Part shown: in pieces, positions 18,056 through 28,743 of the stretch
Layout: every line of letters starts with the position of its first letter
Position numbering within the stretch: position 1 is the stretch's first letter
Origin: Sphingobacterium faecale
GTDB taxonomy: Bacteria > Bacteroidota > Bacteroidia > Sphingobacteriales > Sphingobacteriaceae
Direction: 5' to 3'
Length of the DNA: 64,000 bases
Assembly: GCF_016746095.1 (NCBI RefSeq)
Contig: NZ_JAERTY010000002.1
Location: 124,001-188,000, forward strand
The notes under the pieces: generated by a model
What the model saw: only the letters and a program-made list of their open reading frames with translations
The model's database searches: none
What the model was told of the DNA's origin: nothing
Position numbers and translations under genes: made by a program

Positions 18056-19129
18056 TTACACCATCACCAAAATACGCCACAGTCCTGATATGGCCATGCA
18101 CAAAAATCCCAATGGGATCATTACTTTCCAGCACAGGCTCATCAGTTGGTCTGCTCTAAAACGGGGCAGTGTCCATCGGATCCATATCTGCACGCCTACC
18201 ACAATAAGCGATTTGAGGAGTGTCCAAAAGATGCCCCATCCGATTCCTGTTGTCCAGTCTGCGAGCCGTATAACACCTATATTAGGTAGGGGAGTGTTCC
18301 ATCCTCCTAAAAATATAACAACACCGAGCATCGCTACCAAAAACATCATCGCATATTCGGCGAGGAATATAAAAGCGAAACGAATCCCTCCATATTCTGT
18401 ATGAAAGCCTCCGATCAGTTCGGACTCAGCCTCCGGTATATCGAAGGGGGCTCGGTTACATTCTGCCAGCGACGCGATAAAAAAGATGAGGTATACGACG
18501 ATAAGGTGTGGCGCCTGAAATACATGCCAGGCAAATATGCCCCCGATGTGGCTAACATCCCAGATGCCTAAAAATAAAATGGGATCGGCAGACAATATAC
18601 CTTGTTGATATCCAATCTCGTTCAGGTTTAATGTCTGAGTGATCATCACGGCAGCTATCAGAGACAGGCCCACAGGGATTTCGTAAGATACCATCTGCGC
18701 AATTGCACGTATAGCTCCAAGAAGCGAATACTTGTTGTTCGATCCCCAGCCCGCCATCAGGATACCTATTGCATCGATGGACACGACCGCCATAATGAAG
18801 AACAAGCCGGTGTGTGTATTGGCCGGAAGCCAGTCTGGTGCCCAGGGGATGACCGAGTACCCGATATACACCGCACCGAATATAATGATTGGTGCTACAG
18901 CAAATAGGATTCTGTCTGCGGCTTTGGGCGTAATAAATTCTTTTTGCAAAAGTTTAAGAATGTCAGCGATGGTCTGTAAAAGGCCGTACTTGCCTGTTTC
19001 CATTGGACCGAGCCTGTCCTGTACAAAACCCGCAATCTTACGTTCTGCATATACCGCAAACAGCGTGAATAGCGCGATAAAGCCAAAGATAGCTATAGGT
19101 ATAATGATATGGACAATTAGTTGGCTCAC
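18056..19129 (-). CDS. nuoH: NADH-quinone oxidoreductase subunit H
   Basis: About 357 residues from the GTG at 19129, the usual NuoH length; a TTG at 19183 is open but lies upstream of a -7 box. NuoH joins the quinone chamber to the membrane arm. The first helix leads into AVYAERKIAGFVQDRLGPMETGKYGLLQTIADILKLLQKE, the signature quinone-site segment; SLAECNRAPFDIPEAESELIGGFHTEYGG is the conserved acidic loop. It is the first gene of this nuo cluster; nuoA-G are not upstream, where a FUSC-family gene lies instead. Confidence 0.93.
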   Translation of the reverse strand: MSQLIVHIIIPIAIFGFIALFTLFAVYAERKIAGFVQDRLGPMETGKYGLLQTIADILKLLQKEFITPKAADRILFAVAPIIIFGAVYIGYSVIPWAPDWLPANTHTGLFFIMAVVSIDAIGILMAGWGSNNKYSLLGAIRAIAQMVSYEIPVGLSLIAAVMITQTLNLNEIGYQQGILSADPILFLGIWDVSHIGGIFAWHVFQAPHLIVVYLIFFIASLAECNRAPFDIPEAESELIGGFHTEYGGIRFAFIFLAEYAMMFLVAMLGVVIFLGGWNTPLPNIGVIRLADWTTGIGWGIFWTLLKSLIVVGVQIWIRWTLPRFRADQLMSLCWKVMIPLGFLCMAISGLWRILVMV

Positions 19130-19160
19130 AAAGCTCTTTAGAATAATTCTTAATTGGATG

Positions 19161-19168
19161 CAAACATA
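19161..19168 (-). promoter_or_regulatory. Bacteroidota -7 box (TATGTTTG) upstream of nuoH
   Basis: TAnnTTTG on the minus strand, 31 bp before the GTG chosen as the nuoH start. It suggests nuoHIJKLMN has its own promoter. No good -33 TTG is visible. Confidence 0.4.
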
Positions 19169-19320
19169 CGCAAAACGTAGCAAAAGAACGATAGAAAAAC
19201 CATCACAGGCATGTCATACGTCAAATTAATATGCCTGAATATGATTCATTTTATTGTTCCGATTTCAAAAATAAACTATTTCTGTGAAATAATATACTGA
19301 ATTGGTAGAGTATTATTTTG

Positions 19321-21378
19321 TTAGCTTAGGGTTGCCGCAGGTTTGTGTGTCTTGTGGGCTAGTTTTTCTGACCTGCCAAGTTCGTGTAATTCATGGATGA
19401 GTGCTTCAATATTATCCAGACGCTCCAGTAATGCTGTATCATTTTCTTGCTCGATTGATTTGGTGATACTGACCGAAATACCGACCAAAAGTGCATTGAT
19501 GCGGTAAGCTAGCGTTTGAAAAGAGAGCATGTCACTCCAATCCTGCTTCTTGTAGCGCGGTTCCTTTTGGAACTGATCCAGATTATCATAGAGTTGTGCC
19601 AATGAAGTCTGTGCGTGCTTTCGTACAAGTCTCAGCTCCTGATGATCTACATTGTGTTCGCATAGTCGTGCCCGTAGTTTATGATAGTAATTCTGGTAAT
19701 TGCCAATAAGTATCTCCGTTAGGCTTTTCATTGTTTTGTGATGGTTGACAGGCAGGGCAAAACAGCCTATCAGCGCTATGATCGATCCCAGTAGTGTAAA
19801 AGCTAAGCGGCTGCCCAGTAAATCCCATATATTTCCTTCGTAGAGGTGTAGGGCAAGTATTGCTGCAATGGTAATGAATATCACACAGATCAGATAGTCA
19901 GGTTTGTTAAAGAGAAAGAAACCATACAAACTTATCATGGCAATCAGTAGTAGGATGGTGGTATCGTGTGTGGCCAAGGTAATCAATAGACTGGCTGCAA
20001 TGCCAACTAAGGATCCGACAATACGTTGGTAATTTCTCCTTTGTGTCGTGGCGTAGCTCGGACGTGCCACCAAGATAACGGTCAGTATAATCCAAGAGGC
20101 GTACCGATATTCTGGCAGCGTGTAGCCAACGAGTCCCGATAGCATCAGTAATGTAGCCATACGTATCGAGTAGATAAATATGGGGGACCTCGTTTTGATA
20201 TGTTTTGCGATAACCTGACGCTTATTTGTCGTGGGAACAAAGTTTTTGTACGAGGCCGTACTGACCCACGTGGGATCCGGTGCAATGTTCGCTTGTTGGA
20301 TCTGTTGGACGATGGTTACGATATGTCTGATATGAATCAGAATCGGATTTATCAATGCTTTGTTTTCGTTGTCTGAACTGTTCAGTATCTGTTCTAGTTT
20401 TTTTATGTCGGCGCTGATCTGCTGTTTTGTCTTTATTTCGACATTTTTATCCGTCATCTCGACAAGGTCGAAGTGACCAGAACCTTTAGGGGCTTTATTC
20501 AGCTCCATAGAACTTGTATTTTCCAGGTCCTTGATTTCGTTAGAAAGAAGTAGAAGGATATGGCGTATAATAGGGAGTACTTCGGAGTGTTTTAACTTTT
20601 CGCGAATTGTTTCATAATCAGTGTCTATTCCCATCAAGAGTTCGTAGAGGTCTATTAGTCGATAGATTTTACGCAGCCAAATGAGGTCAGACTCATGCTC
20701 TGATGTGATTAGTGTTTTTTCGCGAAGCAGCAGCGATCGGATGTTCTCGAGTTGTTCACTGATTTTGATATGCAGTAGACTCAATTCGCGGTATGCCTGT
20801 TCTAGAGGGAGTCTTTCATCATAGCATTTTATCTTCGTTTCTAAGAGTATTGCCATCTGTTCGAAACCGTCTTTCATTGCATACTTTAAAGAACGATAAG
20901 GTGACAGGTAGGCTTGTAGTAGGCTGATTACAAAAAAACACCCAGTTCCTACGCTAAAGGATAGTGCAAAAATAATGGGATCCTGCGGTTTGAGTCCGAT
21001 GGTAAAGCTAATAACAATCATGGTCAGGTTGCCGATGACACCCCATCTAGGACCTAAAGCGATCAATAATGTGCAAAGGAAGCCCCATATTCCTAGAATT
21101 GGCAATATGCCCCAAGAGAGATGGTGCAGGGCCAGGGCTGTAGAAAAGGCCGTGATCGTAAATAAGGTGCTGCACCAGATCGCTGTCATTGTTTTGTCCT
21201 GTCTGTTTCCCGGCAGATCGGTAAGGGAAGAGAGTATTACACCTACAGCAAAGGCTATGGCGACATCTAGACTTATGGTATAGAAAAGTAAGATAGCAGG
21301 GAGTAGAATAACAAGGATGTTTCGTAAGGCATCCTTGCTAAACTCTTTGCCGAAAAATTGATTGACAATACGAATCAT
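19321..21378 (-). CDS. FUSC-family membrane protein (YccS-like)
   Basis: 685 residues with the two-part architecture of the FUSC/YccS family. Residues about 15-165 hold one set of transmembrane helices, a long soluble helical stretch of about 250 residues follows, and a second membrane block around 395-545 includes RATLLMLSGLVGYTLPEYRYASWIILTVILVARPSYATTQRRNYQRIVGSLVGI, the typical FUSC_2 motif. A C-terminal helical domain of about 130 residues closes the protein. Relatives are linked to export of aromatic acids and to toxin resistance, but substrate is unknown here. It appears monocistronic, separated by about 190 bp from nuoH. Confidence 0.86.
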   Translation of the reverse strand: MIRIVNQFFGKEFSKDALRNILVILLPAILLFYTISLDVAIAFAVGVILSSLTDLPGNRQDKTMTAIWCSTLFTITAFSTALALHHLSWGILPILGIWGFLCTLLIALGPRWGVIGNLTMIVISFTIGLKPQDPIIFALSFSVGTGCFFVISLLQAYLSPYRSLKYAMKDGFEQMAILLETKIKCYDERLPLEQAYRELSLLHIKISEQLENIRSLLLREKTLITSEHESDLIWLRKIYRLIDLYELLMGIDTDYETIREKLKHSEVLPIIRHILLLLSNEIKDLENTSSMELNKAPKGSGHFDLVEMTDKNVEIKTKQQISADIKKLEQILNSSDNENKALINPILIHIRHIVTIVQQIQQANIAPDPTWVSTASYKNFVPTTNKRQVIAKHIKTRSPIFIYSIRMATLLMLSGLVGYTLPEYRYASWIILTVILVARPSYATTQRRNYQRIVGSLVGIAASLLITLATHDTTILLLIAMISLYGFFLFNKPDYLICVIFITIAAILALHLYEGNIWDLLGSRLAFTLLGSIIALIGCFALPVNHHKTMKSLTEILIGNYQNYYHKLRARLCEHNVDHQELRLVRKHAQTSLAQLYDNLDQFQKEPRYKKQDWSDMLSFQTLAYRINALLVGISVSITKSIEQENDTALLERLDNIEALIHELHELGRSEKLAHKTHKPAATLS

Positions 21379-21514
21379 AAAGCCTATTTACAATTGATCT
21401 TTTAAATCGATTGCAAAAGTACGAAAAAATCACTTATGTAAAATATATTTTTATGAAATGTTTTTCGTTCAGAATATTGTTTTGTGTTTATGGTGTCTTA
21501 TAGAATATGTGTTA

Positions 21515-21549
21515 TTAAAAAAGACCCTTCCGATTTCTCGGAAAGGTCT
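21515..21549 (-). terminator. Rho-independent terminator of gltBD
   Basis: On the minus strand AGACCTTTCCGA (21549-21538) pairs with TCGGAAGGGTCT (21533-21522) across a GAAA loop, with one wobble pair, followed by a run of six T. It lies about 30 bp after the gltD stop. Confidence 0.88.
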
Positions 21550-21581
21550 AATAGAAGAAATATAGATTGATGAATTAGTAA

Positions 21582-23054
21582 CTAATAGGTTGCATACTGT
21601 GATACCGCTTCTTTGCTCTCGAGTTCGGTCCTGCCCATTAAGAACTCATCTACCTTACGAGCGCACTCCCGGCCTTCGGATATTGCCCATACGACGAGAG
21701 ATTGTCCTCGGCGCATGTCTCCTGCTGTGAAATATTTGTCGACATTGGTTCTATAGTCTTTTTCTGAGGCTTTGACATTACCTCTGTCATCGCTGGCGAT
21801 GTGGAGTTGCTGTAGAACCCCTTCCTGCTGTGGATGTAGGAAGCCCATAGCCAGTGTTACCAGTTCACAGGGGATTTCCCGTTCCGAACCTTCTACCTCC
21901 TTAAATCTGGTAGGTCTCCCAAAAGTATCACTTTCCCACTCTAGATCTACGATGCGGGCTGCACGGAGGTTGCCTGCCTCATCTCCTAAGAAGGCTTTGG
22001 TGCTAATGCTCCAATGACGTTGGCATCCTTCCTCGTGCGATGTTGTCGTTTTGAGGAGCATGGGGTAGGTGGGCCAGGGCATAGCCGAGGTGCGGCTTTG
22101 TGGCGGCTGTGGCATCAGTTCAAATTGCGTGACCGATTTGGCACCGTGACGATTGGATGTGCCGACACAATCGGAGCCGGTGTCGCCACCGCCAATAACC
22201 AGTACATTTTTGCCCTTTGCATGTATAGGCTCTGTCGTGAGTGGAGAATTCCCTACGCGTTTATTTTGTTGCTTTAAGAATTCCATAGCGTAGTGGACTC
22301 CTTTTAGTTCCCGCCCTGGAATGTTTAGATCACGGGGTATGGTAGAACCTCCAGCCAGCACTACGGCATCGTATTGGTCGAGTTCCGATGTCGGGGTATT
22401 TTTGCCTATTTCTGAATTTGTACGAAACTCGATGCCGGATTCCTCCATGATGGCGACTCGTCGATCGATTACTGTTTTGTCGAGTTTGAAATCCGGTATA
22501 CCATAACGTAGCAATCCTCCCACTTTGTCATCTCTTTCGTATACCACGACATCATGGCCAGCTTTGTTTAGCTGGGCTGCAGCTGCTAGCCCTGCAGGGC
22601 CCGAACCTACTACAGCGATTTTCTTTCCAGTTTTGAGGTAGGATCTATTAGGCTTTACGTAACCTTTTTTATAAGCTATCTCGATGATATGTTTTTCTAT
22701 TTCCTCAATAGCAACCGGGCTTTTGTTGATCCCCAGTACGCAGGCTGACTCACAGGGAGCAGGGCAGATACGGCCGGTAAATTCGGGGAAGTTGTTGGTG
22801 GATGTCAGTATGTTGTACGCATCTTCCCATTTTCCGTCATACACGGCATCGTTAAATTCAGGGATTACATTCCCTAAAGGGCAGCCTGAGTGGCAAAAAG
22901 GAATGCCGCAATTCATACAGCGTGCTGCTTGCTGGTTGAGCTGTTCGTCCTTATAGCTGTGAACAAACTCCTGATAATTTTTCGTTCTGCTTGCTATTGG
23001 CTCCTTTTGAGGTGCAGATCTGTCAAATTCTAAAAATCCTGTCGCTTTTCCCAT
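21582..23054 (-). CDS. gltD: Glutamate synthase (NADPH) small subunit
   Basis: 490 residues; the FAD/NADPH-binding beta subunit that feeds electrons to GltB for conversion of 2-oxoglutarate and glutamine to two glutamates. The N-terminal iron-sulfur segment has C46-x2-C49-x4-C54-x3-C58, followed later by [14 protein letters not shown]. The FAD Rossmann motif is [15 protein letters not shown] near residue 150; the NADPH motif is [13 protein letters not shown] near 290; a final [16 protein letters not shown] is the second FAD-contact region. It lies 15 bp after gltB and ends at a strong terminator. Confidence 0.96.
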   Translation of the reverse strand: MGKATGFLEFDRSAPQKEPIASRTKNYQEFVHSYKDEQLNQQAARCMNCGIPFCHSGCPLGNVIPEFNDAVYDGKWEDAYNILTSTNNFPEFTGRICPAPCESACVLGINKSPVAIEEIEKHIIEIAYKKGYVKPNRSYLKTGKKIAVVGSGPAGLAAAAQLNKAGHDVVVYERDDKVGGLLRYGIPDFKLDKTVIDRRVAIMEESGIEFRTNSEIGKNTPTSELDQYDAVVLAGGSTIPRDLNIPGRELKGVHYAMEFLKQQNKRVGNSPLTTEPIHAKGKNVLVIGGGDTGSDCVGTSNRHGAKSVTQFELMPQPPQSRTSAMPWPTYPMLLKTTTSHEEGCQRHWSISTKAFLGDEAGNLRAARIVDLEWESDTFGRPTRFKEVEGSEREIPCELVTLAMGFLHPQQEGVLQQLHIASDDRGNVKASEKDYRTNVDKYFTAGDMRRGQSLVVWAISEGRECARKVDEFLMGRTELESKEAVSQYATY

Positions 23055-23069
23055 GTTTCACTACTTAAT

Positions 23070-26000
23070 TTAAGCTACAACCAATTGTTTGCGGATTACA
23101 TTTTTATATTCCCTTGGGAATACTTTGATGAACCTGTTTTTTTCTGTTATCCAATGTTGAAGAATGTAAGAAGCTCTATCGCTATTGGTTAAGTGTATAT
23201 GTCTTTTTAAGAGCGCTATGATAGCGGATTCGTCTTCGGTCTCGAGCGGGTCGAGGTCTACCATTTCTTGGTTGCAATTGTCCCGAAACGTTCCGTTGAC
23301 ATCATATACCCAGGCTATTCCACCACTCATTCCCGCTGCAAAGTTTCGTCCCGTTGCTCCCAGTATCAGGGCGCGGCCTCCTGTCATATATTCGCAACCA
23401 TGGTCGCCAATGCCTTCTACTACGGCTGTGGCTCCCGAGTTGCGGACGGCAAATCGCTCTCCGGCCATCCCGTTGATGAACAAGTGGCCGGAGGTAGCAC
23501 CATACAATGCGACATTGCCTATAATAATGTTTTCGTGAGGTATTAAAGTACTTTCTTTTGCTGGATAGATAGCGAGTTGCGCACCAGATAGGCCTTTGCC
23601 CACGTAGTCATTGGCTTCTCCCTCGAGCTCCAGCGATATTCCTTTTGTGTTAAAGGCACCGAAGGACTGGCCTGCCGAACCCTCAAATTTATAGTTGATG
23701 GTATTGTCCGGAAGTCCCTCTGAGCCGTATATTTTGGATATTTCGTTGGATAGGAGTGTGCCTATCGTGCGATCTGTATTCTTGATATGAAAGGTGCCAA
23801 ATACAGGTGTCTTGGCTTCCAATGCAGGCTTGGCTTGTTTTAATAACCCCCAGTCCAGGATCATGGCCATGCCGTGATCTTGTTCTTCGGTATTGTATAG
23901 CGTTTCGCTTGCTTCGTTGCGGGCGACATGCAGTAGGTCTTTGAAATCGATTTTGTTAGCTTTCCAATGGTTGATGTTCTCTCGTTTTTTCAGGAATTGT
24001 GCCCTTCCTACCATTTCGTTTATCGTACGGAAGCCCAGTTGTGCCATGATTTCGCGCATCTCCTCTGCCAAGAACTGAAAGAGGTGGACGATGTCGTCGG
24101 GTGAACCCGAAAATAGCTTGCGCAATTCAGGGTCTTGCGTTGCAACGCCTACAGGGCAGGTGTTTAGGTGGCATTTGCGCATCATGATGCAGCCTCCTGC
24201 TACTAGAGCCGCTGTGGCGACGCCCCATTCTTCGGCACCGAGGAGTGTAGCAATGACGAGATCCCGACCTGTTTTCATCTGTCCGTCCGCCTGTAGCACA
24301 ATGCGGCTCCGTAGTTTGTTGATGACCAGGGTCTGATGTGCCTCAGCCAGCCCGAGTTCCCAGGGTAGTCCTGCATGTTTGATGGAGCTGATCGGTGAGG
24401 CTCCTGTACCGCCGTCGTAGCCGGCGATCAATATGACATCGGCATGCGCTTTGGCAACACCGGCTGCTATGGTACCTACACCTGCTTTAGAAACGAGCTT
24501 GACATTGATCCGTGCATTCCGATTGGCATTTTTGAGGTCAAATATCAGCTGTGCTAGATCTTCGATAGAATAAATGTCATGGTGCGGTGGTGGTGATATC
24601 AGGCCTACGCCGGGTGTGGCATGACGCACTTTGGCTATCCACTCGTCGACCTTATGGCCAGGGAGCTGCCCTCCTTCGCCGGGTTTGGCGCCTTGTGCCA
24701 TTTTAATCTGTATCTCATCGGCTTGCGTGAGGTAGTTGGAGGTTACACCAAAACGGGCTGATGCTACTTGTTTGATCGCAGAGCGCATGGAGTCTCCATT
24801 AGACAACTTTTCGTATCGTATTTCATCTTCACCACCTTCTCCGGTATTGGATTTTCCTCCGATACGGTTCATGGCAATGGCAAGTGTGCTATGGGCTTCG
24901 TGTGATATCGAACCAAAAGACATGGCACCTGTAGCAAAGCGTTTCATGATCTCACTTGCGGGCTCGACCTCGTCCATAGGAATAGGGGTACGGTGCTTGG
25001 CAAAATTAAGTAGGCCTCTCAGTGTAAACAGGTGTTCATCTTGGTTGTTGATCAGTGCTGAATATTTTTTGTAGGTTTCGAAATCGCCCGTACGGCAGGC
25101 TTGTTGTAGCAAGTGTACCGTTTGTGGATTCCACAAGTGGCCTTCCCCTCGACGCTTCCATTGGTATAGGCCTCCTTCGGGGAGTAAAATTTTGGTCGTC
25201 CGTTGGTTCCCAAAACTACGTTCATGTTTCGCTAGTGCTTCTTTGGCTATATCATCAAGATTCAGACCTCCTATACGGGATACGGCTCCGCAAAAATAGG
25301 TGTCCACGACCGATTTGTCGATACCAAGGACTTCAAAAATCTGTGCGCCGTGGTACGATTGCAGGGTCGATATCCCCATCTTGGAGAAAATTTTCAACAG
25401 ACCATTACATACAGCCTTGACATAATTCTTGCGTAGCTCTTCCCAAGTCAGTTCGGTGTCAAGCAGGTTCTCCGCTTTTAGTGTACGGATGCTGGCTAAT
25501 GCCAGATACGGATTGATCGCTGTAGCGCCAAAGGCCAGTAGGCAGGCAAAATGATGTACTTCGAGTGCATCACCGGCTTCTACGACAAGTCCTACGGCAC
25601 CACGGTTTCCTGTTTTTATGAGATGGTGGTGAACTGCCGATACCGCCAATATCGAAGGTATAGCTGCATGTTGGGAGTCTATTGCCCGGTCAGAAAGGAT
25701 GATGACTTCGAAACCGTCACGTACGGCATCGTCCGCATAACGGCATAGGCGCTCTATACCTGCTTCCAACGAACCTGATTTGCCATCGGCACGGAAATAA
25801 GCCTGTAATGTTTTGGCCTGAAATACTCCTGTATCGATGGAGCGTAGTTTTTCCAGTTCACTGGACGTTAATATCGGATGCTCGAGTGTTACGCAGTGAC
25901 AGAATTTTTTGTCTTCAATCAATATGTTACCGGCATTGCCGATAAATGTGGCCAAACTCATTACCAATCTTTCCCGTATTGGGTCGATCGGTGGATTGGT

Positions 26001-27572
26001 CACTTGGGCAAAAAACTGCTTGAAATAGGAAGAAAGGTGCTGCGGTTGATCCGATAATACGGCTAAGGGAACATCGGTACCCATTGAGCCTATAGGTTCG
26101 TAACCGGTCAGCGCCATGGGAGTCAAAATCGTCTCCAGGTCTTCACGGGAATAACCAAAAGCCTGCTGGTATTTAAATACGGACTCTTTGGATAGATAGG
26201 TAAAGGTGACCCTGGGCTCTGCAAGTTCTTCCAGTCTTATTTTATATTGGTCGATCCAGTCGCCATAGGGTTGCTGGCGGATCAATTGGCCTTTTACTTC
26301 TTCGTCCGAACGTATTACTCCTTCTTGCATGTCGACAACGAAGATTTTGCCGGGCTGCTGGCGTCCTTTTTTGATGATGCTGGCTTCTTCTATCGGCAAA
26401 GCTCCTGCTTCAGATGCCACGATAACACGGTCATCGGATGTGATTGCATACCGTAATGGTCGCAATCCGTTGCGATCAAGGGTAGCTCCGATAGTATTAC
26501 CATCGGTAAAGCACAATGCTGCAGGACCATCCCAAGGTTCCATTAAGGTGGCATGGTATTCGTAAAATGCCTTTTTCAAAGGATCCATCTGTGTATTTCC
26601 GTCCCAGGCCTCAGGTACCAGCATCAGCATGACGTGAGGCAGGCTCCGTCCGGAATGCAATAATAGTTCGACAACATTGTCCAGGCACGCGGAGTCGGAT
26701 TGTCCTCGGTCTACGACGGGCAGGAGTATTTTCATTTCCTCCTCGGTGAAGTAGGGGGATGACAGCGAACGGACACCGGCATAGAACCAGTTGAGGTTGC
26801 CTGTCAGCGTATTGATCTCTCCATTGTGGGCGATCATACGGAAGGGTTGCGCTAATGACCAGGATGGGAAAGTATTGGTCGAGAAGCGGGAATGTACCAA
26901 TCCAAAAGCAGATACTACCTTTGGATTCCGTAGATCTTCAAAGTAGGAGCCGACTTGATAGGTCGTTAACTGTCCTTTATAAATAATAGTTTTGCAGGAT
27001 AGTGAAGCAATATAGAGCGGTAATGGATAGGCTTGGTGAGCTTTGATTTTCTGAATGATCAATCTTCGCAGTACATATAGTTTGCGTTCAAAGTCTTCGG
27101 TATTGTTTACACCATGAGGGCGTGCAACAAAAAACTGCACAATTTCGGGCTCTGCTCCTAGTGCAGTGGGGCCAATACCTTCTCGATTTACTGGTACTGT
27201 TCGAAAGCCTAAGAATTCCATATTGCGATCGGCGGCCGCTTGCTGTATCACGGTACGGCAAATCTGGTTCAACTGTTCTTCTTTAGGTAAGAATACCATT
27301 CCTACGCCGTAATAACCAGGTTCTTGAAGCTGTATGTTTAATTGTATACACTCTTCCCATAAAAACTCGTGCGGCAATTGGATCATAATTCCGGCGCCAT
27401 CTCCGCTTTCAGGGTCGCATCCACAAGCACCACGGTGTTCCATGTTCTCCAGCATAGTTAGTGCATCCTTTACCTGTTCATGTGACTTACGTCCTTTGAT
27501 GTGGGCCACAAACCCTACACCACAGGCATCGTGTTCAAACTCGGGGTGGTACAGTCCTTCTTTTTGTTGCAT
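23070..27572 (-). CDS. gltB: Glutamate synthase (NADPH) large subunit
   Basis: 1500 residues, normal for the alpha subunit. After a 16-residue propeptide the amidotransferase nucleophile is C17 in HDACGVGFVAHIKG, exposed on maturation. The order is class II glutaminase, central domain, FMN-binding synthase domain (GEGGEDEIRYE, then PPPHHDIYSIEDLAQLI, KLVSKAGVGTIAAGVAKA and GYDGGTGASP), and a C-terminal GXGXG beta-helix with YGATSGHLFINGMAGERFAVRNSGA. The 3Fe-4S cysteines are in CIMMRKCHLNTC near residue 1130. It makes glutamate for nitrogen assimilation with gltD just downstream. Confidence 0.97.
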   Translation of the reverse strand: MQQKEGLYHPEFEHDACGVGFVAHIKGRKSHEQVKDALTMLENMEHRGACGCDPESGDGAGIMIQLPHEFLWEECIQLNIQLQEPGYYGVGMVFLPKEEQLNQICRTVIQQAAADRNMEFLGFRTVPVNREGIGPTALGAEPEIVQFFVARPHGVNNTEDFERKLYVLRRLIIQKIKAHQAYPLPLYIASLSCKTIIYKGQLTTYQVGSYFEDLRNPKVVSAFGLVHSRFSTNTFPSWSLAQPFRMIAHNGEINTLTGNLNWFYAGVRSLSSPYFTEEEMKILLPVVDRGQSDSACLDNVVELLLHSGRSLPHVMLMLVPEAWDGNTQMDPLKKAFYEYHATLMEPWDGPAALCFTDGNTIGATLDRNGLRPLRYAITSDDRVIVASEAGALPIEEASIIKKGRQQPGKIFVVDMQEGVIRSDEEVKGQLIRQQPYGDWIDQYKIRLEELAEPRVTFTYLSKESVFKYQQAFGYSREDLETILTPMALTGYEPIGSMGTDVPLAVLSDQPQHLSSYFKQFFAQVTNPPIDPIRERLVMSLATFIGNAGNILIEDKKFCHCVTLEHPILTSSELEKLRSIDTGVFQAKTLQAYFRADGKSGSLEAGIERLCRYADDAVRDGFEVIILSDRAIDSQHAAIPSILAVSAVHHHLIKTGNRGAVGLVVEAGDALEVHHFACLLAFGATAINPYLALASIRTLKAENLLDTELTWEELRKNYVKAVCNGLLKIFSKMGISTLQSYHGAQIFEVLGIDKSVVDTYFCGAVSRIGGLNLDDIAKEALAKHERSFGNQRTTKILLPEGGLYQWKRRGEGHLWNPQTVHLLQQACRTGDFETYKKYSALINNQDEHLFTLRGLLNFAKHRTPIPMDEVEPASEIMKRFATGAMSFGSISHEAHSTLAIAMNRIGGKSNTGEGGEDEIRYEKLSNGDSMRSAIKQVASARFGVTSNYLTQADEIQIKMAQGAKPGEGGQLPGHKVDEWIAKVRHATPGVGLISPPPHHDIYSIEDLAQLIFDLKNANRNARINVKLVSKAGVGTIAAGVAKAHADVILIAGYDGGTGASPISSIKHAGLPWELGLAEAHQTLVINKLRSRIVLQADGQMKTGRDLVIATLLGAEEWGVATAALVAGGCIMMRKCHLNTCPVGVATQDPELRKLFSGSPDDIVHLFQFLAEEMREIMAQLGFRTINEMVGRAQFLKKRENINHWKANKIDFKDLLHVARNEASETLYNTEEQDHGMAMILDWGLLKQAKPALEAKTPVFGTFHIKNTDRTIGTLLSNEISKIYGSEGLPDNTINYKFEGSAGQSFGAFNTKGISLELEGEANDYVGKGLSGAQLAIYPAKESTLIPHENIIIGNVALYGATSGHLFINGMAGERFAVRNSGATAVVEGIGDHGCEYMTGGRALILGATGRNFAAGMSGGIAWVYDVNGTFRDNCNQEMVDLDPLETEDESAIIALLKRHIHLTNSDRASYILQHWITEKNRFIKVFPREYKNVIRKQLVVA

Positions 27573-27953
27573 TGCTTCTTTGGTTGAGTGTGTTTGTGCT
27601 ATAGTGATAATCTAGTGCTATAGGAACTAGGTTGATGCCTAATGGTTAATAGTTTTTGAGCTATCAGCTATTGCGTTTACAAATATAGAAATAAAATGTT
27701 TTATGTTTTATTAATAATTCAATAAAAAAATGATTTAATTGCTTTTATTGTAATTAGTTCTGTTTTTTAGATTGTTTTTTGTATTATTTTCTTGTTTTGT
27801 TGTAGAATTGGAAATTTAGTTCCGTAAGCTGGTTGTGTATATATAATCTGTTTAGAACAGTAGCTGGTTGTGGTTGTTTTTTAACCAAGCAGTGATTATA
27901 ATTTGTACCTTTGATATTGTAGCATAAAGAAGCTACATAAGCCAATTTATAAC
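27573..27953. other. AT-rich divergent intergenic region between gltB and a PAS/LuxR regulator
   Basis: 381 bp without a credible gene. It holds a minus-strand TAnnTTTG box (TATATTTG) at 27680-27687, about 110 bp before gltB, and the plus-strand box of the PAS/LuxR gene. The section 27690-27800 is made mostly of A/T runs. Confidence 0.6.
27906..27913 (+). promoter_or_regulatory. Bacteroidota -7 box (TACCTTTG)
   Basis: Exact TAnnTTTG 40 bp upstream of the ATG at 27954. It is followed at 27918-27937 by an inverted repeat (TGTAGC, 8-nt loop, GCTACA) in the predicted 5' untranslated region, which could be an operator or an RNA hairpin. Confidence 0.5.
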
Positions 27954-28646
27954 ATGGTGGATAAAGGTTGGGATTTTTGGTTTGATCATGGGCAGCTTTT
28001 CTCGGAAAGACCTGTTGTGAAGACTGAGGTAGTTAGTCTAAAGCGCTATCATTTTATTATGAACTGTTTTGGTAATAACTTTGAATTTGTAAGTTCATCA
28101 TTAAAATCTATTTTAGGCTACGAAACTGCTGAGTTTACGTCTGAATTTTTGATGTCTATTATTCATCCTGATGATGTTGCTTACTGTATGGAATCTGAAA
28201 GAAAGGCTATCGAACTGATGGATAAGCTATATTTTGAAGATCATTATCGTTTTTATTTTAAATATTCCTACAGAGTCTGTAAAAAAACAGGCGATTATAT
28301 ATTTATTAAACAATCTTATCAAGCAATCGAAATTGACGAACGGGGACATATGAAGCGTTCTTTAGTTTTCCATGACGTTGCGGAGGACGGCTTTCAAAGA
28401 AAGGAAAATGATTTTTTAATGATTGATCGCATGAAGAACAGGCCTGTCCACGTAGAAAATCATTATGATCTTTCTAAGCGGGAGGTCGAAGTGTTAGATC
28501 TGATTCTTCAGGGGAAAAGCAGTAAGGATATTGCAGCGCTTATTTTTATCAGTGAACATACCGTGAATACGCATAGGAGAAGAATCTTGACGAAAACTAA
28601 TGCGGATAACTTCCTTGAGCTCAGGCAACGGTTGAATATGATTTAA
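27954..28646 (+). CDS. PAS-domain LuxR-type transcriptional regulator
   Basis: 230 residues. The middle (about 40-135) is PAS-like: FEFVSSSLKSILGYETAEFTSEFLMSIIHPDDVAYC is the typical PAS core, and YRVCKKTGDYIFIKQSYQAIEIDERG the PAC-like strands. The C-terminus (about 165-228) is a LuxR/GerE helix-turn-helix: YDLSKREVEVLDLILQGKSSKDIAALIFISEHTVNTHRRRILTKTNADNFLEL. No receiver domain or membrane segment, so it may sense a ligand or partner directly. It is paralogous to the genes at 29589 and 30380. Confidence 0.87.
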   Translation: MVDKGWDFWFDHGQLFSERPVVKTEVVSLKRYHFIMNCFGNNFEFVSSSLKSILGYETAEFTSEFLMSIIHPDDVAYCMESERKAIELMDKLYFEDHYRFYFKYSYRVCKKTGDYIFIKQSYQAIEIDERGHMKRSLVFHDVAEDGFQRKENDFLMIDRMKNRPVHVENHYDLSKREVEVLDLILQGKSSKDIAALIFISEHTVNTHRRRILTKTNADNFLELRQRLNMI

Positions 28647-28743
28647 ATAAAATTCCTTAGCAGAGAAAATAGGAGATGTTTTCGTGCGTATACATACCTA
28701 AAAAAGGAATGTTTTATTAGCATCGAGGTGTGACATTATGTCA

